From contig WELB01000084.1 in the NCBI GenBank assembly GCA_009602725.1, positions 128,152-192,151 on the forward strand: a stretch of DNA of 64,000 bases, given 5' to 3'. A model generated the notes under the pieces. The model worked only from the letters and a program-made list of their open reading frames with translations, made no database searches and was not told where the DNA came from. This document shows, in pieces, positions 1 through 11,100 of the stretch (positions are counted from its first letter, which is position 1; each line of letters starts with the position of its first letter). Both the position numbers and the translations under genes were made by a program. The DNA is from Spirogloea muscicola (taxonomy: Eukaryota > Streptophyta > Zygnematophyceae > Spirogloeales > Spirogloeaceae).

Positions 1-720
1 GAGGCGGGACACAGGCTCCTTAGGCGTAGTGTTGATGCCACTCGGCTTAGGCCTTACCCGACAGCGGTCAGGGTATATGTCGCTCGCACCCCATTCCTTG
101 GCAGTGTCCATGGGGGACACACTATGCTTTTTGAGGGGCTGGTTGCTGCGGCACCAGCGAGGATCCTCATAGACACAGGGGCCTCAGTGTCTTTCGTCAA
201 AAGGGATTTGGTGTGCTCCGCTGGCTTGCATTTGCAAGCAGATGGCCTGCCTAGAGTGACATTGGCCGATGGTCACCCAACCGCTGTGTTGGGCCTGTGC
301 AAGGTTCCCATTCGCATCCAGCAATACAAAGCCGAGGTGCCTTGTTATGCCATTGCGTTGACTGTCGCCTTTGATGTGATATTGGGAGATGATTGGCTTT
401 GCGCCACATCAGCATGCCTTGATTTTAAACGCCATACTTGCACGGTACAACGTGGCGCACGGCGCTTTGTCCTTTGCAAGCAGCTTCCCTGTGCACCGCC
501 GCTGGCGGCAGGGGCTTCCATTCTGCTATCCGCCATGCAGATGAAGCGATTGATTCACAAGAGCACTGTCCAGATGGCATTTCTTGTGATGGTGGCGTTA
601 AAAGACGAGTCTAAGCCTGACTTGTGTGTGAATGCTGCAAATTCACATGGCGGGGTTCTTGATCAGCTGCTGAAAGAGTTTGCGGATGTGTTTCCCGACT
701 CTCGGAATTGAAAGGGAGGC
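1..720 (+). mobile_element. Ty3/gypsy-type LTR retrotransposon fossil, protease region
   Basis: An open stretch at 124-711 carries a retropepsin-like aspartic protease with the motif DTGAS near its start and the hydrophobic ILGDDWL segment about 65 residues later. It ends in the FADVFP linker that in Ty3/gypsy polyproteins precedes the reverse transcriptase. No RT, RNase H, integrase or LTR follows, because the sequence passes into short hairpin repeats and then the sucrose synthase gene. It is a broken fragment, cut by the window edge on the left. Age cannot be estimated without other copies. Confidence 0.8.
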
Positions 721-734
721 CAATTGAATTCAAG

Positions 735-965
735 CCCATTGAGGATAGGGGCTGGACAAGCCAGCCCAAAAAAGAATTCAAGCCAATACATTGTTCAGGC
801 AGAGTCGAGTGCAGACTAAACAAGGCTACATAACACGGAGACCTAATCTAAGGTACCTAAGATGACAAGCCAGCCCAAAAAAGAATGAACAAAGAACGAG
901 AAGGGGGCCAGAGGAAGCCAGAGGAAGCGCTAAGAAACCAAAGCACACAAAGAAAGAAAGCAGCT
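735..965 (+). repeat. AGCCAGCCC hairpin repeat, two partial copies
   Basis: Two adjoining units each contain AAGCCAGCCCAAAAAAGAAT (about 756-775 and 868-887). The second continues into a tail (gggggccag...gcgctaag...aaagcagctacaaa...cactcag) that recurs almost word for word near 18060-18180 and 49140-49250. The unit belongs to the repeat family described at 22285-22473 and 47.4-50.3 kb. Confidence 0.75.
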
Positions 966-1193
966 ACAAATCACTCAGGATAGGGGCCGTGGACGTCTAC
1001 CAGCAGTGAGGGGCAACCAATGCGCCGTCACCCCGGACCCACCCCGGACCCAGCCCGCGCTCCGGAGGCCCCACCCGCCACGTGGCGAGCCCCGGCTCGC
1101 GCCCCGCCACGTGGCCCCCCGGACCCGATAGCCCCCCAGGCTGGCTGTCGTCACCGGCAACGATCAGCGGCCGCACTCGCCGCCGCCGCCGCC

Positions 1194-4100
1194 ATGGACT
1201 CCCGCGCGGCGCCGCGGCTGGCGCGCGCGCGCAGCCTGGCGACGCGCGTGCGGCAGTCGCTGCTGGAGCACCGCGACGAGTGCATCCTGCTGCTGTCGCG
1301 GTGCGTCGCGGCGGGCCAGCACCTGCTGCAGCCGCACCAGCTGCTCAACGAGCTGGAGGCCGCGCTGGCCGCCGCGGAGCAGCCGGACGTCGTGCGCGAC
1401 AGCGACTTCGTCAAGATGCTGCAGAGCACGCAGGAGGCCGTCGTCATCCCGCCCTACGTCGCGCTCGCCGTCCGCCCGCGCCCCGGCGAGTGGCAGTTCC
1501 TGCGCATCGACGTCGACGAGCTGGAGGCCGAGGAGCTCTCCGTCGCCGCCTGGCTGGCCTTCAAGGAGAGCCTGAGCAAGTGGTGGGGCCCTCGCCGCGC
1601 CGCGCCCGCTATGAATGCCCCTAGCTGCCGACCGCGCACTGCTTCTGACGCGCCCGCCGCCATGGCTGCGGCAGCGAGGTGGGGGAGTACCAGTTGGAGC
1701 TGGACTTCGAGCCGTTTAACGCGTCCTTCCCGAAGCTGACGCAGTCGCGGTCCATCGGCAACGGCGTGCAGTTCCTCAACCGCTTCCTCTCGTCGCGCAT
1801 GTTCCACCAGGACGCCAGCCTGCAGCCGCTGCTCGACTTCCTGCGCCTCCACAAGCATGACGGCCAGGTCGACGACGCCTGCCCCGCCCTGCCAACACTG
1901 CCCGCACTGGCTCTCTGTCTCCGAGCCCAACAAGCGACGCCAGGCTGGCTCCTCGACAAACCTCACGAGACTCGGAGCCGGGCGCATTGTGGGCGCAGAC
2001 GCTGCTGATCAGCGAGGACCTCAAGGATATCGGGACGCTGCAGTCGTCGCTGCAGAAGGTGGACGAGATGCTCCGGAAGTTGGACCCCGCGACGGGCTAC
2101 AAAGACGTGGCCGTCAGGTGCGGACTGCCTGCGCGTCCATCGCGCCCGCATGCAACCGCTTGCTCTCGCGGGCGGCCACCGGTCAGCCCCTATGGCTGTG
2201 CTCCTGCCGCCGTCCGCGAGCGCCAGTCTCATTGACCGCTGGCCGGGGGCCACGGTCGCTGTGGGCCAGGCTGCGGAAGCTAGGCCTGGAGAAGGGCTGG
2301 GGCGACACGGCAGGCCGCATCCTGGAGATGGTGCGCATGCTCATGGACATCCTCCAGGCGCCGGACGCGGGCACGCTGGAGCAGTTCCTCGGCCGCCTGC
2401 CCATGATCTTCTCCGTGCTCATCCTGAGCCCGCACGGCTTCTTCGGCCAGAAGGGCGTGCTCGGCATGCCCGACACCGGCGGCCAGGTGGTGTACATCCT
2501 TGACCAGGTGCGCGCGATGGAGGCGGAGCTCCTCAAGCACTTGCAGATGCAGGGCCTCGACTCCATCCGCCCGCAAATCGTCGTGGTTTGTGCCCCAAGC
2601 GCCTGGGCCCATGCATGCATGGCTTGTGGCCGTTGTTTCCTCCATGCCCCCAGGTTGACCCACAGCCTGCCGGGGGCCACTGCAGGTGACGCGGCTCATC
2701 CCAGAGGCCAAGGGCACGACATGCAACCAGCGGATCGAGGCCATCGAGGGCACCGAGCACTCGCGCATCCTCCGAGTGCCTTTCCGCAGGCATGACAATG
2801 GCGAGCCGCTGCAGCAGTGGGTGTCCCGCTTTGACCTGTGGCCCTACATCGAGCAGTTTGCTGATGTCCGTCTGGCTCTGCACCTTGACACCCTGTTCCG
2901 GCCCCTCAGGCCCATGCTGCTCGCCGGGAATGTGGTGGTGCAATTTAGCTATCATGGGTGTCTGCTGTCAGTCGCTGCATGCCTTCGCTGCACTGTAGGA
3001 AGCTCTCTCTGGGCCTGCGCTACCTTTCACGCTGTGCCTTTGGAAGAACCCGTTGCAGACTGGGATGGTGCTGAGGGTATCATGGGCACCTGCAAGGCCC
3101 ATGCTTCCAAGCCCTGGTCACAAAGTCTAAACCTTTGCTCACAGGTTGAGCAGCCTGATGACCCGCTCTGGTGCAGGATGTCAAGGAGGAGCTCAAGCAA
3201 GAGCTGGGCGGCAATCCTGACCTCATCATTGGCAACTACAGTGATGGCAACCTTGTGGCGTCTCTACTGTCTCACAAGCTGGGCATCACTCAGGTCCGTC
3301 AGCTCCTTCTCTTCTGTGCTGAATAGTGCTGGCTGCCCTTGGGTTGCAGCGGAGAGTGGTTGAGGGGCTCGAAGAGCTGACGCGTCTCGCGTGAGCTTGT
3401 GGTGGGCGCTGCAGTGCAACATTGCGCATGCCCTGGAGAAAACCAAGTACCCAGAGTCAGACATCTACTGGCAGAAGTACGACGACAAGTACCATTTCAG
3501 CTGCCAATTCACGGCGGACCTCATTGCCATGAACCATGCAGACTTCATCATCACGTCCACATACCAGGAGATTGCTGGCATGTGAGCTTTGAGGCCAGTG
3601 CTGCACCGCGCCTATCATCAACTTCTCCAGTAGCACTGCCTCAAGGACCCAGCCTGACGTTCTTTTGTTCCCTGTATTGCTTGCGCCGTAGGGAGGATAC
3701 CGTCGGGCAGTATGAGAGCCACGCTGCGTTTACAATGCCCGGTCTTTACCGCGTCGTGAATGGAATCGAGGTCTTCGACCCCAAGTTCAACATTGTCTCC
3801 CCAGGGGCTGACCCTGATGTCTACTTCCCCTCCACGGAGGCTGACCGGCGTCTCAAGGACCTGCACCCTGCCATCGAGGAGCTCCTGTATGGCGAGGGCG
3901 ACAGCGCCGAGCATACGTAAATCGCCCCCACCTCAGCTTTTCTCTCGCGACTTGCATCCCAACTCCTGACAGTAGGTTTGTACAGGATATGCATGGAATC
4001 ATTTGCCACTATGACTCCTATCTGTGCTGACGTTGCTCTTTAATTGGTGCGTGCGCACAGCGGCCAACTCAAAGATCGGAACAAGCCCATCCTATTTTCC

Positions 4101-5357
4101 ATGGCCAGACTGGACCGCGTGAAGAATCTCACTGGGCTGGTGGAGTCGTTTGCCAAGAATGACCGGCTGCGCGACCTGGTCAACCTGGTCATTGTTGGAG
4201 GCCTTTTGGACAAGTCAAAGTCGGGTGACCGGGAGGAGATTGACCAAGTGAGTTTCTGCCAGAAAGCGGCACGCAGCTTCTCGTACATGGCGGCAGCCAT
4301 ATGTGGACACTTAAAGTTGAAGTCTAAACATCCAAGCCTGAAGCTGGCATCCTGTGTTTGCAGATCGAGAAGATGTACCAGCTGATAGAGGAGCACAATC
4401 TGCACGGCCACATTCGGTGGATAAGCGCGCAAAAGGACCGCATCCGGAACGGCGAGCTCTATCGCGTCATTGCTGACTCGCATGGAGCGTTTGTTCAGGT
4501 TGACAAACTCAAGCACCAACTCGTTTAGTGTACAGCATGGGTCAGACAGAACACCAGCATGCAACAATGGCTGACTGAGCATGAGTTCAACGTATCTGAC
4601 AGCGAGACGCAACTTTGCCTTTTGTTGCACAGCCTGCACTCTACGAGGCCTTCGGTCTAACGGTGATCGAGGCCATGACATGCGGCCTGCCCACTTTTGC
4701 CACCTGCCATGGGGGCCCAGTAGAAATCATCGAGAATGGCAAGTCGGGCTTTCACATTGACCCATACCACGGAGAGGCAGCTGCAGAGCTTATGGCAGAT
4801 TTCTTTGAGGAGAGTGCCAAGGACACGTCTAAGTGGGAGGCCATCTCTAAGGGCGGGCTCAAGCGGATATTTACCAGGTCAGATGCGATAAGAGATCTAC
4901 ACTGTAGGATGATGTGCAATGCATGCTTTGGAGTCTGTTGAGAGGTCCGCAGGTCTAAAACATTGGAGTGCTTGCACGACACCATTACACGTTGAGCTTG
5001 TCTGCGGAGACTGTATGCAGTTACACGTGGAGCTTGTATGCGGAGAGAATGATGACTCTGTCTCGGGTCTACGGCTTCTGGAAGTACGTGTCCGGCCTGG
5101 AGCGGCGGGAGACACGCCGCTATCTAGAGATGTTCTACCGACTGAAATTCCGGCAGCTTGTAAGGCCGCCCATCTTCAATGCAACTGTGATCATGTGCTG
5201 GCACAATCCAAGGTACATGTTTGCTAAGTGCTAATTGCCAATACCTGCTTAAACTCAGGCACAAGAAGTACCACTCGCCCCTGAGGAGGACGGTGGCTCC
5301 GAGAAAAGCAAGCAGGAGATGAAGACAGTCGAAGCCAACAAGTCCCCTGGCTCATAG
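1194..5357 (+). CDS. SUS: Sucrose synthase
   Basis: Catalyses reversible cleavage of sucrose with UDP into UDP-glucose and fructose in the cytosol. Thirteen exons splice in phase: 1194-1579, 1675-1867, 1999-2117, 2270-2585, 2686-2865, 3177-3293, 3415-3581, 3692-3916, 4061-4247, 4364-4498, 4633-4877, 5021-5159, 5259-5357. They give 835 residues, normal for the family (about 805-840), and all introns are GT-AG. Landmarks: an N-terminal RARS site (Ser14) in the position of the plant CDPK-phosphorylated serine; the GT-B donor loop MPDTGGQ near residue 305; [12 protein letters not shown]-like core in exon 7; and the E-x7-E catalytic pair ([12 protein letters not shown], Glu680/Glu688). The start follows a GCC-repeat leader and begins the conserved N-terminus. 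Exon 1 is very GC-rich; later exons are not. Convergent with AP-4 mu, 291 bases away. Identity is very secure. Confidence 0.97.
4985..5056 (+). repeat. 36-base tandem duplication across a sucrose synthase acceptor
   Basis: The 36 bases ending at the exon 12 acceptor (4985-5020) repeat the first part of exon 12 (from 5021): ttacacgttgagcttgtctg versus ttacacgtggagcttgtatg. The upstream copy is intronic in the family-consistent model. Both copies are open in the same frame, so use of an upstream acceptor could add residues. Confidence 0.8.
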
Positions 5358-5648
5358 CTGACTTATGTCTCCTACTTTACAGCCCTAGTGAAATGGGCTC
5401 TGAGGGTCCAGGGCCAACTTCCAGTACATTCAGTATACACAAGCTCCCTTTGCCCCAATGCTGCTTCTGGCTTGTCTATCTGATATCCGCATCTCAAGCG
5501 CTTTTGTTGTCAAAAGTGAATGTACAAGGAGCTTGTTAACCTAAGATAGCAACCTCTCATCATCCCCCAATATGTGCCGGGCTCATTGTGCAACCAAAAA
5601 TGTCCTGTGGTTGTTGGAAGCTGGTCCTAGTGGGGCAACCCACTCAAA

Positions 5649-7768
5649 CTAGATTCGAATGACGTAGGAGTTGGCGTGTGTGACGTACCTAACCCAGCGG
5701 TACGGGTTGTAGGACTTACTCTTTTTCATGATTTGCAAATATCGCACCTGCACCAAGATGATGATACCTGAGAGGTCACATCCCGTTGCACTGTACAGCT
5801 TACGCATGTCATGATTACATCACAGACCTTTACAAGTAGGAGAAGAATGAGACCTGGAGGCGTGACGCATTGTACATAGGTATGGTGAACGTCATGCTCA
5901 CAGGTCCCACCTCCTTCTTCAGATTGACCGCTGTACAGCCAGAGCAGAGAAGGCCTCAGCCATCTTGCATGCTCTCAGCCCGCTGCAGCAGCATCTCAAC
6001 CACATGGAGCTTGTAAAAGCCCAGACTTGGGTTGGGTGTCTGACCACTGCGCTCCTGATTGAGGGTTAGCTTCACTCGCAGCACGTGCTCCGAGGCCCCA
6101 ACGATCTGCCCAGAAGCCGTGATTGAGAATAACTGGGGATCAGGGTGATGAATCGTATGTATGGTGTGTGACGAGCGCAGGCTCCACACTGTTTTCACAA
6201 GCCCTCACAATGTGCAATTCGAATGGCCGTAGATCAAGGGGTGCAGTGCAGCAGCGTACCTTCTTGAGCATCCACTCCATGGATTTTGTGGCCTCTTTGT
6301 AGTCAGTTGACTGTCCCACAGATGCTGCTTCCATCTCAAAACTGACCCTGGCATTCGTGAGCAATAAGGAGCGCGACTGAGTTCCTGCCACCCCCAGGCA
6401 TCTACATGCTAGGAAACTCACAGCTTGGGCGCCAGCCAGGCTGAACCCAATGCTTCATTGCACTCGCCTGGAGGTTGACTTGGGCAGTGGAACACGGAGA
6501 ACGACAGAGTTTGCGCTTGCGACAGTGGGAAAGTCTGCGCGAACCTTCAGCATCAGTTCGACCTGCAGAACAGCAAAAGGCATGTTAGCAGCCCCCATGG
6601 ATCGGGCAAGAGCTGATGTGCCTTCTGCACTTGCACACACCGATACCGGCAGGAGCGACAGTACAGAAGAGGAGAAGGCGAGTGCCTTGAACGGGCCGGC
6701 CTCCTCGATGACGGGGTAAACGCGGAAGGGCGGCTTGAACTCCTGCGTCATGCGGTAGTTCATGACAGAGAACTCCCCATCGGGCGGGACCTACATGCAG
6801 CAGCCGGCCGCCAGCAGCAAGCTCGAGCGCGTGAGCACCTGCTGTCGGCCGCCGGGCGACAGCGAGAGCCGACCAATGGAGAGGGCCCAGAGCGGCCACA
6901 GGGCTGACCAGCTGACCAGCGCAAGCGTGCGGTCGAGGTCGAAGTCGTCCAGCCGCACGCTCTCGTGGAAGTTGCAGTCGTCCAGAAGCACCATGCCCGC
7001 GCCGCCGGAGCCGGCGCCGTAGTCCGGCCCGAAGGAGGACGCAGTGGAGGAGTCCCGGCCGATGGCGAGGTCCTCGTTGAGCGCGACGCGGATCTCGGGG
7101 TTGCCCGTCAGGTAGCTCTTCATCTGCAGGCTGCCGTCGATCTCAGACGTCAGGATGTAGCCGCTGGCGTTGAAGGTGACGGAGATGCGCTCGACGAGGT
7201 CGACGAAGATCTCCTCGCGCTTGCGCCCGTCGCCGTCGGTGGCGACGACGGACTTGGTGACGGCGGTGGAGGGCAGGCGCTTGATGCCCTGCAGGAACAG
7301 GCCGGCGGCGCCGAGGGAGGGCACGCGCGCGGCGTCCACGACCACGGGGTCGTTGAACACGAAGGCCTTGAGCGCCTCGGTGGACGTGGACTGCGGGAAG
7401 CCGAAGTCGATCATCTCGTCCAGCAGCTCGTAGACGAGCACAAAGTTGCGGCGCACGCTCTCCTCGCTCAGCACGCCCAGGTAGTCCTTGGCCACGCGCG
7501 CGCAGCGCTGCAGCAGCTCCAGCACCAGCGCCGGCGGCGGCGAGCCGCGCGTCGTGGCGGCGAAGAGCAGCCCGCCGGAGCGCAGGTGCAGGTAGGAGAC
7601 GCCGTCGACGGCGAACACGGGCGGCGCCTCGCCGCCGCCGGCGCCGGCGCCCCAGAACTTGACCTTGCGGAAGAACACCTCCGCCGCGCCCTTGCCCACG
7701 TCGCCGCGGTAGTCCCGGAAGATGATGCTGTCGCCGCGCGGCGACAGCACGAACAGCTGCGAGATCAT
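5649..7768 (-). CDS. AP4M: AP-4 adaptor complex subunit mu
   Basis: Medium chain of the AP-4 coat that sorts membrane cargo at the trans-Golgi network. Seven exons on the minus strand: 7768-6917, 6790-6686, 6562-6468, 6347-6260, 6105-6045, 5930-5854, 5747-5649, giving 458 residues (Arabidopsis about 451). The N-terminal longin-like domain starts MISQLFVLSPRGD, followed by linker and mu-homology domain (ILTSEIDG, MKSYLTGNPE, LDDCNFHESV) and ending in the conserved WVRYVTHANSYVIRI. Introns 2 and 3 use GC donors (AAG|GCACTC and CAG|GCGAGT). Each is required to match the family (EAGPFK|VELMLKVR and PKSTSR|VSFEME). Intron 2 is 123 bases and open, so its retention would insert 41 residues. Convergent with sucrose synthase and head-to-head with WDR3. 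Confidence 0.95.
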
Positions 7769-8123
7769 GGCTGCCGCTGCGCTGCAGCTTCTGCAGCGCA
7801 GGGGCGCTCCGTGGGAGGGCTGAAGCTTCAGCGCGGCGACAGCACAAAGGGCTGCGAGATCATGGCGGCACACTGCAGCTGCGGCCCCCGGGCGCGGCGT
7901 GGGAGGGCTTCAGCGCGGCCGCGCGCGGCGCCGCGGCGCCATGGCGGAGGGAAGGAGGAACGGCAGCCCGGCGAGTTCCTTTGTGGGCGCCCAACAAACA
8001 CATCACCCAGCTACAGCCCACTGGGGTTTAAGCCCTCGGCTCCCCGAGGGGTGCCCGGAAAGCAGACCCAAGTGTGCGCCCAGTGGGGTTTAAGGCCCCC
8101 CGCCGCCGGCGCGGCCGGGCGCC
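7769..8123. promoter_or_regulatory. Divergent intergenic region between AP4M and WDR3
   Basis: The 355 bases separate two diverging start codons, so this is a likely bidirectional promoter. It is GC-rich, with no obvious TATA box. It holds a partial duplicate of the AP4M start (about 7805-7885: gcgacagcac, ctgcgagatcatggc) and two copies of gtggggtttaag (8022 and 8082). Confidence 0.55.
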
Positions 8124-11100
8124 ATGGTGAAGGCGTACCTGCGCTACGCGCCCGGCGCGGCCTTCGGCGTCGTCACCTCCGGCGCCGCCGTCGCGCCCGG
8201 CGACGCCGCCGGCCGCCTCCTCCTCACGCCCGCCCTCGAGTCCGTCGCCGTCTGGAACGCCCGCCTGGCAAGCCCCACCACCACCTTCGCCGCCGCAGCC
8301 AAGCCTGAGCGCGCAGCATCGCGGCGACTGTGAGGCTGTGAATGCTGGTCTAGTAACGGTGTGAGACTGTGAATGCTGGTCTAGTGACAGCAGCCCTGAC
8401 ACTTGACGCCCGCTGGAGCCGCCGCGCAGGGCGAGCCCGTGGCCATGCTGGCGCCGCCGCCGCCGGGCGCCGGCGAGGCTGNCGCCGCCGTTGCAGGTAA
8501 ACCCTTAAACCCCTGAGCCTCCACCGCTGGCGGCGCAGGTGGCGGCGGGGTACGCGGACGGCAGCATCCGGGTGTGGGACTTCGTGGGTGGGGCGTGCGA
8601 GGTGACGCTGGCGGGCCACCGCGGCGCCGTCTCGGCGCTGCGCTACGACGCCGGCGGCGCGCTGCTGGCGTCCGGCGGCGCCGACACGGACGTCGTGGTG
8701 TGGGACGCGGCGGGCGAGGCGGGGCTCTTCCGCCTGCGCGGCCACCGCGGGCAGGTCACGGACGTCGCCTTCGTGGAGCTGCCCGCCGGTGGTGGCGGCG
8801 GCGGCGCCCGCTGGCTCGCCACGACCGCCAAGGACGGCCTGGTGCGCGTGTGGGACCTGGACACGCAGCGCTGCGTGCAGGTCGTGGCTGGCCACCGCGG
8901 CGAGGTGTGGTCCCTCGACCCCCACCCCCGCCTCCCGCGCCTCGTCACCGCCGCCGCCGACCGGGACCTGCGCCTCTATGCCGTCGCCGGCGACGGCGAC
9001 CGGGAGGGAGGCGGCGGCGACGTGCTGACACTCCTGGGCACGGTCAGGCGGCAGAGCAACGACCGCGCCGTGGCCGTGCGCTTCTCCGACGACGGCCGCC
9101 TCCTCGCCGTCCTGGCCGCGGGCAAGACCATTGAGCTTTACAGGCATGCTCACTATGACACAGCGCTCTGCCGACAACTGCCGTCTCCTGAGCTTGCCGA
9201 GCAACCTCGGGGCGCGCTGCTCAAGACGTGCTTGTACGCTGGCGGTGTCTGAGGGGCGCAGAGTTCTTGGCGACAAGGAGGCGGCCAGAAAGGCCAAGCG
9301 CCGGAAGAAGCGGAGGCGAGAGAAGGACAGGGCTGCTGCCCCCCATGTCGCCGACGACGAGGGCGGAGGCGGCGGTGACGAGGATGCTGCAGGGGAGGGA
9401 CGCCCTGCTGGCACAGGGACGGTAGTGGCGGCAGACGAGCTTGCGCTGCTTCAGGTGCTGCTTGCGCCGGCAGCGACTGCACTGCAGTACAACAGCATGG
9501 GCATGCCTGGTGCTTGCAAGCTCGAGTTGAATCGGCTGGATCCCTCATTGGAGTAGCCACGCCCCAACTCTTGTTCACACCCCTTCATCGCTTTTTCTGG
9601 AGCTCAGAGACCCCGAGTCCTGTGCCTTCCCCGCGACATGGGCTGCCATTGCTGCTTCCCCTCTCATCCTGGCCAGGCCTTGACGTTGCTGGCTATGCCA
9701 TGTCGTTCTCGCAGGTGGTGAGGCTCAAGTACAAGGTGCGGTCTTTCTGCTTCCTGCCCGCTGGCGCTGCCCGCAAGGGCGTGGAGGCTGTCATGGCGGT
9801 CGCCCTTTCCACGAATTGCCTCCAAGTTTGGCTCTGGACGCAGCTCCTGCATTTAGCAATTGATGCATAGGCAATCGTGGGTGCTTGTGATGCTCGATGG
9901 ACCTCGCTTTCATCTTTTGTCCTCAAGCTGCGGAGAGCTTGGATGTCACTTCGTGGCCGTCAGTGTCTTTCTTCGCCGCCTGCCAGGTGGTCGAGGTCGC
10001 CGCTGACGCTGCATTGTCGCTTGTTTGTCTCTCGCCTCCTGTCAGACGGTCGAGGTGAAGGACACGTCTGCAACCGTGGCGCTAACGGTGGAGCTGCCCG
10101 GCCACCGGTCGGGCGTGCGCGCTTCTGCGCTGAGCTCCGACGCCTCCATGTTGCTCTCCACATCGCACGACGCAGTCAAGGTCCGGCGTTGCTGTGAGGC
10201 GAGGCGAGCTGCTCAGGGTGCCCAGTCCAGAGAGGAAAGCTTCAATCAAGTTTCAGCATCAGACTGTGGGCAGGTGCTTGTCTTACGCAGCTGTGGAACC
10301 CGCGCACGGGGGTGTGCCTGCGGAGCATGGAGGCCGGGTACGGGCTTTGCGGGCTCTTTGCCCCCGGGGACCGCCATGTCATCGTCGGCACCAAGTCCGG
10401 CGCCCTGGAGATCTTCTCCATCGACTCCTCTTCGCGCATTGAGAGTGTGGACGCGCACAGCGGTGCGCTGTGGTCCATCGCTGCCAGGCCCGACGGCTCG
10501 GGCTTTGCTACCGCCTCTGCCGATCACGACGTGAAGGTCTTCATCAATGCCTCGTGTTGCTTGCAATGCTGCTTGCTAGCGGCCAGCCATTGTGATACAG
10601 ATGAGACGATTGGGCTCGTTTGTGCAGTTTTGGGATTATGAGCTCCGCCAAGGCACGGCTCTGGAGGAGGACTCTGCTGCAGGACCCCCGCCGAAGCAGC
10701 GGCTCGGCGTCGTACATGTCACCACGTTGCGCATGCACGACGATGTCCTCTGCGTGCGATTTAGCCCAGACGGCAAATACGTCGCGGTGGCCCTCCTTGA
10801 CTTCACCGTCAAGGTTAGATTCTCCCACTGACGTAGACTGAAGCCAAGATTGCACACAACTAACACTACCTGGCTGAGGCGGGCTTTCGTTTCGGCAGTT
10901 GCTGATGGGCTCGGTCTTGCCTGAGTCACGCTCAGGTTTATTTTGTCGACTCCCTCAAATTCTTTCTTTCGCTTTACGGGCACAAGCTCCCAGTGCTCTG
11001 CATGGACATCTCATCAGACAGCTCGCTGCTAGCCACTGGGTCGGCTGACAAGAACGTGAAGCTCTGGGGCCTTGACTTTGGGGACTGCCACAAGTCCTTA

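Noticed and set aside
6965-8308. 447-codon open frame on the plus strand
   Set aside because: It is antisense to AP4M exon 1 and low-complexity (alanine, arginine, glycine, histidine). It arises from GC-rich codons in the opposite frame and matches no family.
8330-8429. Canonical GT donor at 8330 for WDR3 intron 1
   Set aside because: It restores phase with exon 3, but both flanking peptides then lose family similarity. The GC donor at 8268 fits the protein, and the phase error is better blamed on the lone N at 8482.
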